From Alterinioella nitratireducens (GTDB taxonomy: Bacteria > Pseudomonadota > Alphaproteobacteria > Rhodobacterales > Rhodobacteraceae), in NCBI RefSeq assembly GCF_013155465.1, contig NZ_JABJVX010000008.1:1-64000 (forward strand): DNA of 64,000 nt, in the 5' to 3' direction. A model generated the notes under the pieces. It was not told the DNA's origin. It saw nothing but the letters and a program-made list of their open reading frames with translations, and ran no database searches. Position numbers and translations under genes: made by a program. Below, piece after piece: positions 53,688 to 62,814 of the stretch; positions within the stretch are counted from its first letter, which is position 1, and the number at the start of each line of letters is the position of its first letter.

Positions 53688-53855
53688 GATCTCTCCCCTT
53701 CATTCCATTGCGAAAAATCTGCGCGAAAGGGCCTCATGCACACAGGTTACGGCAGAAATTCCACTATTGCACGAAAAACGGAACCGCCGCCCCCCATTGC
53801 CAAAGCCCCTGCCCGCCCGCATATCTCTGCCAAACCCATTCGAAACGAGGTCTTG

Positions 53856-55691
53856 ATGATGTTCACGTTCACCACCCGCCAGCCCGCTCCGCTTTCCGAT
53901 GCCCATGCCGATACCGGGGGCAAGGACCTGGGCGACCTGCCGGAATGGGACCTGAGCGACCTCTACCCCTCGCCCGACGCGCCCGAGATCGCCCGCGACC
54001 GCGACTGGCTGATGACGGAATGCGAAAATTTCGCGACGGATTACGAAGGCAAGCTGGCCGATCTGCGCGCCGATGACATGCTGGCCTGCGTGCAGCGCTA
54101 CGAGAAGATCGACATGATCGCGGGGCGGCTGATGTCCTTCGCGGGGCTGCGTTATTACCAGCACACCACCGACCCCGCGCGCACCAAGTTCATGTCCGAC
54201 ATGCAGGAGGCGATCACCACTGCCACCACGCCGCTGGTCTTCTTCAGCCTCGAGTTCAACCGCATCGAGGACAAAGCCTACGAGGCGCTCATGGCCGCCA
54301 ATGCCGACCTCGCCCGCTACCGCCCGGTGCTGGACCGGATGCGCGCGATGAAGCCCTACCAGCTGTCGGATGAGTTGGAGAAGTTCCTGCACGACCAATC
54401 CACCGTGGGATCTGCCGCGTGGAACAAGCTGTTCGACGAGACCATCGCGGGGCTGAGTTTCGACGTGGATGGCGAGAAACTGGGCATCGAGGCCACGCTG
54501 AACCTGCTGACCGAACAGGACCGCGCCAAGCGCGAGGCTGGTGCCCGCGCGCTGGCCGAGACCTTCCAGGCGCGGGTCAGCCTCTTCGCGCGCGTCCACA
54601 ACACGATCACCAAGGAAAAGGAGATCGAGGACCGCTGGCGCAAGCTGCCCACCCCGCAAGCAGGCCGCCACCTGGCCAACCACGTGGAGCCCGAGGTCGT
54701 CGAGGCCCTGCGCGATGCCGTCGTCGCCGCCTATCCGCGCCTGTCGCACCGCTACTACGCGCTGAAAGCCAAGTGGCTCGGGCTGGAGACGATGCAGGTC
54801 TGGGACCGCAACGCCCCGCTGCCGATGGAGGACACCGCGCTGGTCAACTGGAGCCAGGCGCGCAGCACGGTGATGGAGGCCTATTCCGCCTTCGACCCCC
54901 GCATGGCCGACCTGGCGGAACCCTTCTTCGACAAGGGCTGGATCGACGCCGCCGTCAAGGAAGGCAAGGCCCCCGGTGCCTTCGCGCACCCCACCGTCGC
55001 CGACGCGCATCCCTATGTGATGCTGAACTACCTCGGCAAACCGCGCGACGTGATGACGCTGGCGCATGAGCTTGGCCACGGCGTGCATCAGCGGCTGGCT
55101 GCGGGACAGGGCGAGCTTCTCTCCTCCACGCCTCTGACGCTTGCCGAAACCGCTTCTGTCTTCGGCGAGATGCTGACATTCCGCAAGCTGCTGGACGCCG
55201 CCGAAACCCCCGAACAGCGCAAGGTGCTGCTGGCGGGCAAGGTCGAGGACATGATCAACACGGTCGTGCGCCAGATCGCGTTCTACGATTTCGAGTGCAA
55301 ACTGCATGCGGCGCGTGCGACAGGCGAACTGACCCCCGACGACATCAACGCGCTGTGGATGAGCGTGCAGGCCGAAAGCCTCGGGCCCGTCTTCGACTTC
55401 ATGGACGGGTATGAAACCTTCTGGGCCTATATCCCGCATTTCGTCCATTCCCCCTTCTACGTCTATGCCTACGCTTTCGGCGACGGGCTGGTGAACGCGC
55501 TCTATGCCGTCTACGCGGAAGGGGCGGAGGGTTTCGAAGAGAAGTATTTCGAGATGCTGAAAGCCGGCGGGTCCAAGCACCACAAGGAGCTTCTGGCCCC
55601 CTTTGGCCTCGATGCCAGCGACCCCGCCTTCTGGGACAAGGGCCTGTCGATGATCGAAAGCCTGATCGACGAGCTTGAGGCGATGGAGTGA
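53856..55691 (+). CDS. pepF: Oligoendopeptidase F (M3 family metallopeptidase)
   Basis: About 611 residues. The zinc motif HELGHGVHQ (HExxH) lies in TLAHELGHGVHQR, and LAETASVFGEM supplies the third ligand Glu. It hydrolyses cytosolic peptides of about 7-17 residues in characterised members. Tandem ATGs (53856, 53859) follow GAGG. The TGA overlaps a GTG of the next gene. Confidence 0.93.
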   Translation: MMFTFTTRQPAPLSDAHADTGGKDLGDLPEWDLSDLYPSPDAPEIARDRDWLMTECENFATDYEGKLADLRADDMLACVQRYEKIDMIAGRLMSFAGLRYYQHTTDPARTKFMSDMQEAITTATTPLVFFSLEFNRIEDKAYEALMAANADLARYRPVLDRMRAMKPYQLSDELEKFLHDQSTVGSAAWNKLFDETIAGLSFDVDGEKLGIEATLNLLTEQDRAKREAGARALAETFQARVSLFARVHNTITKEKEIEDRWRKLPTPQAGRHLANHVEPEVVEALRDAVVAAYPRLSHRYYALKAKWLGLETMQVWDRNAPLPMEDTALVNWSQARSTVMEAYSAFDPRMADLAEPFFDKGWIDAAVKEGKAPGAFAHPTVADAHPYVMLNYLGKPRDVMTLAHELGHGVHQRLAAGQGELLSSTPLTLAETASVFGEMLTFRKLLDAAETPEQRKVLLAGKVEDMINTVVRQIAFYDFECKLHAARATGELTPDDINALWMSVQAESLGPVFDFMDGYETFWAYIPHFVHSPFYVYAYAFGDGLVNALYAVYAEGAEGFEEKYFEMLKAGGSKHHKELLAPFGLDASDPAFWDKGLSMIESLIDELEAME

Positions 55692-56135
55692 TCAAGGGAG
55701 CGCTGGCGGCGCTGCTGCTGGCACCCCCCGCCGGCGCGCAGTCCCTGACCGGCACCTGGTCCTGTATCGAGGATGAGGGGGCCATCGCGGATGACGATCA
55801 CCTACGCGGCAGGCGCGCGTTTTCGCGCCGCGTCCGACCTGACCCTCGCCAGCCCGCGCTTTGGCGAGAGCGAGATGCGGGGGCAGGTCTTCGGGCAATA
55901 CGCCCTTGAGAAAGCCGGCGGAACCGGGCGGATCGTCGAGACGCCGAGTTCGATCCGGCTGGCGCATCTCAACTGGACGGGGATCCTCGCGGACGATCCA
56001 GCCCTGATCGGGGAACTGGAGGGCGAGGTCATGAGTTCGCTTTGGGGCAGCAGCCTGGTTGTCTGGATCGACCCGGACACCCATTTCCGGCTGGATCCGC
56101 GCCCCATTCGCGGGCAATGCACACGCCTGCGCTGA
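55688..56135 (+). pseudogene. Secreted-protein gene with an apparent frameshift
   Basis: Frame one starts GTG 55688 with a signal peptide (ALAALLLAPPAGAQS), then LTGTWSCIEDEGAIA. Near 55785 sense moves to another frame, reading MTITYAAGARFRAASDLTLA and continuing to RLDPRPIRGQCTRLR (stop at 56135). Together they look like one ~150-residue periplasmic protein with a Cys near each end. Either a frameshift mutation, a sequencing error, or recoding explains this. The start overlaps the pepF stop (GTGA). Confidence 0.65.
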
Positions 56136-56223
56136 CGAAAGCCGCCTGACACCCACCGGAAACGGAGCCGCATTTGACGCCCCCCGCCTCACTCGACACG
56201 CCCGGTTTGACCGGTTGTCCGGC

Positions 56224-56475
56224 ATGACCCGGCCACCGCGCGACTATCTCCGCCTGCAATGGCGCGCCGTCCGGCAGCGCATCCTGCGGGCGCTGGTCTG
56301 GGTGCGCCGTCACGTCCCGCCGGGGCTGCGGCTGCTGCTTGGGCTGGTGTTGATGGCGGGTGGCCTGCTGGCCTTCCTGCCGGTGTTCGGCCTCTGGATG
56401 TTTCCGCTTGGCGTGGCCGTGGCGGCATTGGACGTCAAGCCGCTCATCCGGTGGTTTCGCGCCCGCCGGGACTGA
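56224..56475 (+). CDS. Small membrane protein
   Basis: 83 residues: a basic N-terminus (MTRPPRDYLRLQWRAVRQRI) and two hydrophobic segments (LRLLLGLVLMAGGLLAFLPV; LWMFPLGVAVAALDV) ending in basic RWFRARRD. It resembles PGPGW-type or other small inner-membrane proteins. No function assigned. Confidence 0.65.
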   Translation: MTRPPRDYLRLQWRAVRQRILRALVWVRRHVPPGLRLLLGLVLMAGGLLAFLPVFGLWMFPLGVAVAALDVKPLIRWFRARRD

Positions 56476-56496
56476 TCGGGCGGGCGCAGGCCGGGG

Positions 56497-56985
56497 TTAT
56501 CCCTCGGCGTCACTTGCCGGTTTGGCCTGAAGCAGCCCGTAATTGGCCTCACCCAGGCGGTCATGCAGCTCGATCTGCGTTTCGAGAAAGTCGATGTGAC
56601 CTTCCTCATCCGCGATCAGGTCCTCGAACAGGTCCTTGGAGACGTAATCCTTGACCGCCTCGCAATGGTCGCGCGCCTCGATATAGAGGCTGCGCGCGTC
56701 ATGCTCACCGGCGAGGTCCGCCTCCATGGTTTCCTTGAGGGTCTCGCCGATGCGCAGCGCGTCCAGCTTTTGCAGGTTGGGATGCCCGCCCAGGAAGATG
56801 ATGCGTGTGATCAGCTTGTCGGCATGGTGCATCTCCTCGATGCTTTCGGCGCGGGACTTGTCGGCGATATGGCCGTAGCCCCAATCCTCCTGCAAACGGT
56901 AATGCAGCCAATACTGGCTCACCGCGGTCAACTCGCTGCGCAAGGCGGCATTGAGATATTCGATGACTTTCGCGTCGCCCTTCAT
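56497..56985 (-). CDS. bfr: Bacterioferritin
   Basis: 162 residues of ferritin fold: [20 protein letters not shown] at the N-terminus with Glu18, and EEMHHADKL with Glu51, Met52 (heme ligand) and His54; the C-terminal helix has [14 protein letters not shown] with Glu127 and His130. It stores iron as a 24-mer with heme at dimer interfaces. It overlaps bfd by ATGA, so the two are coupled. Confidence 0.96.
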   Translation of the reverse strand: MKGDAKVIEYLNAALRSELTAVSQYWLHYRLQEDWGYGHIADKSRAESIEEMHHADKLITRIIFLGGHPNLQKLDALRIGETLKETMEADLAGEHDARSLYIEARDHCEAVKDYVSKDLFEDLIADEEGHIDFLETQIELHDRLGEANYGLLQAKPASDAEG

Positions 56986-57227
56986 GCCTGGTTCCTTTCC
57001 ATGTCTACTCTGCGAAGGCCCCTCAGATTTGCGGGAACCTCCATACCCGGTGCCTCCAGCATGGCCTGCATGAAGAGCGGAAGGCAACCGCCGCAATCGG
57101 CCTTTTTGCCGAGCGCGCGATAGACCTTGCCGGGCGTGATGATGGTGGCGGGGTCGGCGGCGCGCATCCAGGAGATGGCGGCGTGAATGTCGCGGTCGCG
57201 GATCGAATTGCAGTGGCAGATCATCAT
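56982..57227 (-). CDS. bfd: Bacterioferritin-associated ferredoxin
   Basis: 81 residues from ATG 57227: [18 protein letters not shown] and later [12 protein letters not shown]. The CxC...CxxC spacing holds a [2Fe-2S] cluster of the Bfd type, which reduces bacterioferritin to release iron. It directly precedes bfr. A second ATG one codon later is possible; upstream residues have no support. Confidence 0.93.
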   Translation of the reverse strand: MMICHCNSIRDRDIHAAISWMRAADPATIITPGKVYRALGKKADCGGCLPLFMQAMLEAPGMEVPANLRGLRRVDMERNQA

Positions 57228-57354
57228 GGGCGTAGCGTCCCGGTCAGCGGGCAAAGGAACATCGTTTCGCTGGTGCGCAGCGCTTACCTGATGGATTCTG
57301 TCGGCTTTGTCAATCCCGATCACTTCTGTCAGGCAAAACGCCGCAGCCAGCGGC

Positions 57355-57621
57355 TCACTTCAACTGACTGTCCTTCGATCCGCGCCGGTTGAACCCGGCC
57401 TCTCGGTAGCCGCCATCGCGCTCGGAGGCGCAGTCGATGCAGAGCTTGACGCCGGGAATGGCCTTGCGCCGCGCCTCGGGGATCGGCTCCTCGCATTCGG
57501 CGCAATGGGTCAGGCTTTCGCCCTGGGGTGTCTTGCGCGCCTTCATCCGCGCCAGTTCATCCTGGATCGAGGCGTCGATCTGTTCGCCAACCGCACCGTC
57601 CCTTGCCCATCCTCCGGCCAT
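57355..57621 (-). CDS. DksA/TraR-type C4 zinc-finger protein
   Basis: 88 residues. A helical N-terminus (DELARMKARKTPQ) and a Cys4 zinc finger THCAECEEPIPEARRKAIPG then KLCIDCASE, similar to the YbiI/TraR group. These short proteins may contact RNA polymerase. It lies upstream of bfd in the same direction, 127 bp away. Confidence 0.88.
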   Translation of the reverse strand: MAGGWARDGAVGEQIDASIQDELARMKARKTPQGESLTHCAECEEPIPEARRKAIPGVKLCIDCASERDGGYREAGFNRRGSKDSQLK

Positions 57622-57737
57622 GATGCCTCTCCCTCTTACGTCGCGTCCCCCTAGAACCTAGGATCGCCACCCCGTCTTGCCAAGGCGGGCCTCCCGCGCC
57701 TAGCGTCGGCCCCAATCGCAACGCGGAGGATCGGATC

Positions 57738-58913
57738 ATGCGGCGTTTGGGGAAATGGTTGGGACGGATCATCCTCCTGGTTCTGGTGGCGCTCGGCCTC
57801 TTCCTTGTCTTCGGCCCCGGCTATGTCGAAAACAGCCGCAACGCAGTGGCCGAGCATGATCCCTACCCGGTGTCGGAGGAGGCGGCGGCGCTGCATGGCA
57901 CCCTGACCATCGGCGACTGGCACGCCGACAGCCTCTTGTGGGACCGCGACCTGCTGGAACGCGGCGACCGGGGCCATGTCGACCTGCCGCGCTTGCAGGA
58001 GGGCAATGTCGCCATCCAGGTCTTCACCGCCGTCACGAAAAGCCCCGCCGGCCTGAATTACGACGAGAACGAGCGCGACGCGCGCGACAACATCACCCTG
58101 CTTGCCATGGGCCAGCTCTGGCCGCCACGCACCTGGGACAGCCTGCTGGAACGCGCGCTCTACCAGGCCGAACGGTTGCAGGGGTTCGAGGACGCGTCAG
58201 AGGGTGCGCTGCGCCTCGTGACCACGCGCGGCGGGCTCGACGCCGTTCTGGAGGCGCGCGAGGCGGGCGAGGATGTCACCGCCGCGCTTCTGGGGATCGA
58301 GGGCAGCCATGCGCTGGAAGGCGACCTTGCCAATCTCGATGCGTTGGAGGACGCAGGCTACCGCGTCATCGGGCTGCAACATTTCTTCGACAACGCGGCT
58401 GGCGGGTCGCTGCACGGCATCGGCAACGGGGGCCTGACCGAGTTCGGCGCCGAACTGGTGGCCGAGGTCGCCGCGCGCGGCATGGTTCTGGACCTCGCCC
58501 ATTCCAGCACGCAGGTGGCGCGCGACGTGCTGGCAATCGCCGATATGCCGCTCATTGTCAGCCATACCGGCATCCGCTCGGTCTGCGACACCAACCGCAA
58601 CTTCCCCGATGATCTGATGCGCGAGATCGCCGCTACCGGCGGCGTGATCAGCATCGGCTACTGGGCCGACGTGACCTGCGACGACAGCCCCGATGGCATC
58701 GCCGCCACGATCATGGCCGCGATCGGGGTGGTGGGCGAGGATAACGTCTCGCTCGGGTCGGATTTCGACGGCTCGGTGGCCACCGCCTTCGACACCTCGG
58801 AACTGGCCGCGCTGACCGATGCGCTGCTCCGCGCCGGTGCCAGCGAGACCCAGATCCGCAAGGTGATGGGCGAAAACATGGTCCGCGTGCTGCGCGACCG
58901 GCTTCCTGACTAA
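57738..58913 (+). CDS. Membrane-anchored dipeptidase (peptidase M19)
   Basis: 391 residues with an N-terminal membrane anchor (IILLVLVALGLFLVFGPGYV). Renal-dipeptidase motifs: GDWHADSLLW (HxD), GIEGSHALEGD (bridging Glu), IVSHTGIRS (His), and LGSDFDGSV (Asp). It probably cleaves dipeptides in the periplasm. The stop codon shares bases with the convergent halogenase stop (TAA/TAG over CTAA). Confidence 0.92.
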   Translation: MRRLGKWLGRIILLVLVALGLFLVFGPGYVENSRNAVAEHDPYPVSEEAAALHGTLTIGDWHADSLLWDRDLLERGDRGHVDLPRLQEGNVAIQVFTAVTKSPAGLNYDENERDARDNITLLAMGQLWPPRTWDSLLERALYQAERLQGFEDASEGALRLVTTRGGLDAVLEAREAGEDVTAALLGIEGSHALEGDLANLDALEDAGYRVIGLQHFFDNAAGGSLHGIGNGGLTEFGAELVAEVAARGMVLDLAHSSTQVARDVLAIADMPLIVSHTGIRSVCDTNRNFPDDLMREIAATGGVISIGYWADVTCDDSPDGIAATIMAAIGVVGEDNVSLGSDFDGSVATAFDTSELAALTDALLRAGASETQIRKVMGENMVRVLRDRLPD

Positions 58914-60580
58914 AGCAGGCTGGCGCCGTCCTCATCCAGCGCGGGCGGCGTCGGTTTGCGTGTCATCACCGGCGTGCCGGGCATGGCGACCGTCGGCTGC
59001 GCGGTCACGAAATTCGGGGCCGGGGCGGGCTTTTGCAACTCGCCACGCAACTCCAGCAGCAGCGTGTGGTGATCCGCCATCCTCTGCACCAGGATTTTCG
59101 AGGTCTCGCGCGCTTTGGCGAGGTGGCGCTGCCACAGCTCGGTGCTGAGCGAGAGGGTCTTGGCGAAGGAGGGCGCGGCAAAGCCCGTCTCGTAGACCTT
59201 CTTGCCGAGCAGAACCGCCTGATACGTCCCGGCAGAAAACAGCGAGTCGAATTTCAGGTCATAGGGGCCGGGCAGCGCGTAGCGCCAGACCTCCAGGTTT
59301 TCGGCCAGGCTGTCCGGCACCTCCAGCCCCTCGCGCGCGTCGATCCAGTACTGGCTGTCGGTGCGATTGCCGAGCGCATAGTGCAGGCAGATGAAATCGC
59401 GCACCTCGTCATAGAGGTTGCCAACGAGCTTGTTGTAATGCTTGCGCAGCGGCTCGGCGTAGTCGCTGTCGGGAAAATAGATCGCCAGCCAGCGCACGGC
59501 GGTGTCGATCATGTGGATGGCGGTGGATTCCAGCGGCTCGATGAAGCCGCCGGACAGGCCCACGGCAACCACGTTCTTGACCCAGGCATTCTGATTGCGC
59601 CCGATCCGCATCGGAATGACGCGCGGTTCGACCCCGTTCCAGGTGTCGCCCAGATGGGCCACGAACTCGTCGCGCGCCTCCTCATCGGTGCGATGCGCCG
59701 AGGAATAGACATAGCCGGTGCCGATCCGGTTGAAGAGCGGCACCCGCCAGGACCAGCCCGCGCCAAGCGCATAGGCGCGCGTCATCGAGGGAATCCTGGT
59801 CGGGTCGGGATGCGGAATCTGCACCGCCATGGCGCGGTCATTGGCGAGGTATCTTGAGTAGTCGATGAAGGGCTCCTTCATCACCTGGTTGATGATGACG
59901 CCCTTGAAGCCGGTGCAGTCGACCACAAGCTCCACCTCGTGCCGCCCGGTCTTGTCCAGTTGCAGCGCCGAGACATAGCCGCGTTCGTCCTGTTCGACAT
60001 CCAGCACGTCCTCGCGGATATGCTGCACGCCGCGTTCGACGCAGATATCGCGCACCATGTTTGCGAACTTGCCCGCGTCCAGGTGATAGGCATGGCCGAT
60101 CTTCATCGTATAGGGCTTCTCGCCCAGGGGGCGCGGCCCCTTTCCGGCGCGGGCCAGGTCGGTATGGGGGCAGAAGATTTGCGTGAAATCCTGCCCGCCC
60201 GCGCCATGCTGCAGGTAGTAATAGGCATGCTCGATCCCGTCGATCACGCCGGGGCCGGAAAACGGGTTCACGTAATCGACCTGGCGGCCATTCTTGTCCG
60301 TATTCCAGTTGGCAAAGAGGACACCGAGCTTGAAGGAGGCGTTGCAGGTCTTGAAGAATTCCTGCTCCGACAGGCCCGCCGTGCGCAGGGTGCGCGGCAT
60401 TCCGGGCACCGTCGCCTCGCCGACGCCGACGGTGGGGATATTGGGCGACTCGATCAAGGTGATCCTGGCCGCCTTGCCCCCGGTCGCCGCGCGGCTGAGG
60501 TAGCTTTGCAGGATCAGCGCGGTCATCCAGCCCGCCGTGCCGCCCCCCACGATGGTGATGGATTTGATCGGTTCGCCCAT
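58910..60580 (-). CDS. Flavin-dependent halogenase-family protein (Trp halogenase type)
   Basis: 556 residues. FAD motif GGGTAGW (12-18); Lys84 in ASFKLGVLF at the position of the conserved halogenase lysine; GWSWRVPL at 275-282, the WxWxIPL-type motif; and GLSGGFIEPLEST at 341-353 including the active-site Glu. Known relatives halogenate tryptophan, indole or other aromatics using a separate flavin reductase. No biosynthetic cluster is visible, so the substrate and even halogenation are unproven. Start ATG 60580, MGEPIKSITIVGGG. Confidence 0.85.
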   Translation of the reverse strand: MGEPIKSITIVGGGTAGWMTALILQSYLSRAATGGKAARITLIESPNIPTVGVGEATVPGMPRTLRTAGLSEQEFFKTCNASFKLGVLFANWNTDKNGRQVDYVNPFSGPGVIDGIEHAYYYLQHGAGGQDFTQIFCPHTDLARAGKGPRPLGEKPYTMKIGHAYHLDAGKFANMVRDICVERGVQHIREDVLDVEQDERGYVSALQLDKTGRHEVELVVDCTGFKGVIINQVMKEPFIDYSRYLANDRAMAVQIPHPDPTRIPSMTRAYALGAGWSWRVPLFNRIGTGYVYSSAHRTDEEARDEFVAHLGDTWNGVEPRVIPMRIGRNQNAWVKNVVAVGLSGGFIEPLESTAIHMIDTAVRWLAIYFPDSDYAEPLRKHYNKLVGNLYDEVRDFICLHYALGNRTDSQYWIDAREGLEVPDSLAENLEVWRYALPGPYDLKFDSLFSAGTYQAVLLGKKVYETGFAAPSFAKTLSLSTELWQRHLAKARETSKILVQRMADHHTLLLELRGELQKPAPAPNFVTAQPTVAMPGTPVMTRKPTPPALDEDGASLL

Positions 60581-60601
60581 GCTGTCCCCCCGGCTTCGCC
60601 C

Positions 60602-60623
60602 CGCGAGGGTTGCAACCCTCGCG
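60602..60623. promoter_or_regulatory. Perfect 22-base palindrome upstream of the halogenase gene
   Basis: CGCGAGGGTTG and its exact complement form a dyad that ends 21 bases before the halogenase ATG. It could be an operator or a hairpin at the end of the oxidoreductase transcript. There is no T-tract in the minus-strand direction, favouring an operator reading, but this is inference. Confidence 0.45.
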
Positions 60624-60677
60624 TGTTATTGACCCAAGGGCACTCTACGCATGGGCATCACACCTGTCCAATCCCGA

Positions 60678-61646
60678 TCATCCGGCATCGGCGGCAAAGA
60701 CGGCCTCCAGCGCCACTTGCGTCCCCCGCGAGAACTCCAGCGGGACGGGGTAATCCGCGCCCGTGGCCGCCGAGCGCCCGAACGCCTCGACCTGGGTAAC
60801 ATACTGGCGCGCGTGGTGCAGTCGCGTCAGGGTTTCGACCCCGTCCGGCGTGACCACCCGCACGGAAGCCTCGCGATGCGAGACCGGGTTGAAGGGGGCC
60901 TGCATCTCGATATAGCCGCCGCTGCCGTGATAGATCGCCATCTGGCGCCGGGTGGTCCTCATGCTCATGTGGCAGGCGCAGGTCACGTCGCCGAAGCTGG
61001 CCCAGATCCGGGCCGACACATCGACCCCGCCCTGCCAACCGAGCCGCGCCGCCTCGATCACCGGTTCGCGCCCTGTCGCCAGCCGGGCCGAGCCGAGCGT
61101 GTAGACCCCGATATCGCGCGTCACGCCGCCGCCCAGGTCGGGGTCGAGCCGGATGTTTGCGGGATCGTCCAGGCCGAAACTGAAATAGCTCTCGATATGG
61201 CGCAGCGTGCCGATGGTCCCGTCCGCCAGCAGCGACTTCACCAAGTGCCATTGCGGGTGATGCGGGATCATGTAGGCCTCGGCGATCATCAGCCCGGTCT
61301 CGTCGCGCAGCGCGATCAGGCGGTCGATCTCCTCGACCGTCATGGCGATGGGTTTCTCGCACAAGACGTGCTTGCCTGCCCGCACGACCTTCTCGCACCA
61401 TTCCACATGCAGCGCATTGGGCAACGGGATATAGACCGCGTCGATCTCCGGATCGGCCAGCAGCGCGTCATAGCTGTCATGCACCCGCAGCCCCGGCGCC
61501 AGCGCGGCAAAGGGGGCCGCCTTGGCCGCATCGCGCGTCGCTACCGCCGCCAGCACCGCGTTTTCGGCATTGTGGATGGCCGGGCCCATGGTGGTGCGGG
61601 CGAAATCCGCCGCGCCCAGAATGCCCCAACGTGTGATCTCTGTCAT
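60678..61646 (-). CDS. Gfo/Idh/MocA-family oxidoreductase
   Basis: 322 residues. A Rossmann N-terminus (WGILGAADFARTTMGPAI) and the AGKHVLCEKPIAMTVEE motif with the catalytic Lys (EKP). The C-terminal alpha/beta domain includes HMSMRTTRRQ and GGYIEMQAPF. Members oxidise sugars or inositols with NAD(P). The ATG at 61646 (MTEITRWGILG) is chosen. Separated from rpoH upstream by a terminator. Confidence 0.9.
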   Translation of the reverse strand: MTEITRWGILGAADFARTTMGPAIHNAENAVLAAVATRDAAKAAPFAALAPGLRVHDSYDALLADPEIDAVYIPLPNALHVEWCEKVVRAGKHVLCEKPIAMTVEEIDRLIALRDETGLMIAEAYMIPHHPQWHLVKSLLADGTIGTLRHIESYFSFGLDDPANIRLDPDLGGGVTRDIGVYTLGSARLATGREPVIEAARLGWQGGVDVSARIWASFGDVTCACHMSMRTTRRQMAIYHGSGGYIEMQAPFNPVSHREASVRVVTPDGVETLTRLHHARQYVTQVEAFGRSAATGADYPVPLEFSRGTQVALEAVFAADAG

Positions 61647-61689
61647 CTCTGCCCCCTTTTCCGGTTTCTCTTCCCGGCCACCTAACCGC

Positions 61690-61717
61690 AAAAAGGACCC
61701 GCCGAAAAGGCAGGCCC
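61690..61717 (-). terminator. Rho-independent terminator of rpoH
   Basis: On the minus strand, GGGCCTGCC pairs with GGCGGGTCC (9 bp with two G-U pairs) around TTTTC, followed by TTTTT. It begins 25 bases after the rpoH stop. Confidence 0.75.
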
Positions 61718-61741
61718 CTGATTTCCGTCTCGCCGGACCGA

Positions 61742-62638
61742 TCAGGCCGGAACCGTTACACCCTGTTCACGGGCCAGGTCGCGCATCTTCTTTTGCAGCT
61801 TCTCGAACGCGCGCACCTCGATCTGGCGGATACGCTCGCGGCTGACATCGTAGACCCCCGAGAGGTCTTCCAACGTCACCGGCTGATCCATGAGGCGGCG
61901 CTGCGTGAGGATGTCGCGCTCACGCTCGTTCAGCACCTCCATCGCCTGTTTCATCAGGTCCATGCGGTGATCGAACTCGTCCTTCTCGGCGTAGTCATCG
62001 GCGGTGGTGGCGTCTTCGTCTTCCAGCCAGTCCTGCCATTGCGTGGTCGAGCCGTCATCCGAGCCGACCATCGCGTTGAGCGAGGCATCGCCCCCCGACA
62101 GGCGCCGGTTCATCGAGATCACCTCATCCTCGGTCACGCCGAGGTCATTGGCGATCTGCGCCACGTTCTCGGGCCTGAGATCACCATCCTCCAGCGCGCC
62201 GATGCGGGCCTTGGCCTTGCGCAGGTTGAAGAACAGCTTCTTCTGCGCCGAGGTGGTGCCGAGCTTGACCATCGACCAGGACCGCAGGACGTATTCCTGG
62301 ATCGACGCGCGGATCCACCACATCGCGTAGGTGGCGAGGCGAAAGCCCTTCTCGGGATCGAATTTCTTGACCGCCTGCATCAGGCCGACATTGGCCTCGG
62401 AAATCACCTCGGCCTGCGGCAGACCGTAGCCGCGATAGCCCATGGCGATCTTGGCGGCCAGGCGCAGGTGGCTGGTCACAAGCTGGTGCGCGGCGTCGGT
62501 GTCCTCATGGTCCACCCACCGTTTGGCCAGCATGTATTCCTGTTCGGGCTCCAGCATCGGAAATTTGCGGATTTCCTGAAGATACCGGTTGAGGCCCTGT
62601 TCCGGCGACGGGGCCGGAAGATTGGCATAGCTGCTCAT
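61742..62638 (-). CDS. rpoH: RNA polymerase sigma-32 factor
   Basis: 298 residues. Heat-shock sigma factor: region 2 with AMGYRGYGLPQAEVISEANV and FRLATYAMWWIRASIQEYVL, the RpoH box as QKKLFFNLRKAK, and region 4 HTH GVYDVSRERIRQIEVRA. Start ATG 62638 (MSSYANLPAPSPEQGLNR) matches Rhodobacter RpoH proteins and has AGGGA upstream; other in-frame starts at 62647 and TTG 62668 exist. A sigma-32-like promoter lies about 60 bp upstream, implying self-regulation. Confidence 0.96.
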   Translation of the reverse strand: MSSYANLPAPSPEQGLNRYLQEIRKFPMLEPEQEYMLAKRWVDHEDTDAAHQLVTSHLRLAAKIAMGYRGYGLPQAEVISEANVGLMQAVKKFDPEKGFRLATYAMWWIRASIQEYVLRSWSMVKLGTTSAQKKLFFNLRKAKARIGALEDGDLRPENVAQIANDLGVTEDEVISMNRRLSGGDASLNAMVGSDDGSTTQWQDWLEDEDATTADDYAEKDEFDHRMDLMKQAMEVLNERERDILTQRRLMDQPVTLEDLSGVYDVSRERIRQIEVRAFEKLQKKMRDLAREQGVTVPA

Positions 62639-62695
62639 CGCGTTCATTCCCTGTTTCGGCTGACTCAAATGTAAATCTCTTTAACTTTACACCCG

Positions 62696-62724
62696 AGATG
62701 GGCCGGTGGGGGGCCCATTTCAAG
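62696..62724 (-). promoter_or_regulatory. Sigma-32-type promoter of rpoH
   Basis: On the minus strand: CTTGAAA (-35, 62718-62724), 14 bases, then GCCCATCT (-10, 62696-62703). The sigma-32 consensus is CTTGAAA and CCCCATnT with a 13-17 base spacer. It ends about 57 bases from the rpoH start, leaving a short leader. Confidence 0.75.
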
Positions 62725-62814
62725 GGGCGGTTATCAGATCAACCCCAAGATAGGCTTAATGTTCCTTGCACGACAATCCACGTTTCAGTGAATTCACGTG
62801 CAATTGCGCACATG

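Noticed and set aside
57228-57354. Iron-responsive operator (Irr or RirA box) upstream of bfd
   Set aside because: I looked for TGA-N9-TCA and AT-rich ICE-type motifs and saw none convincing.
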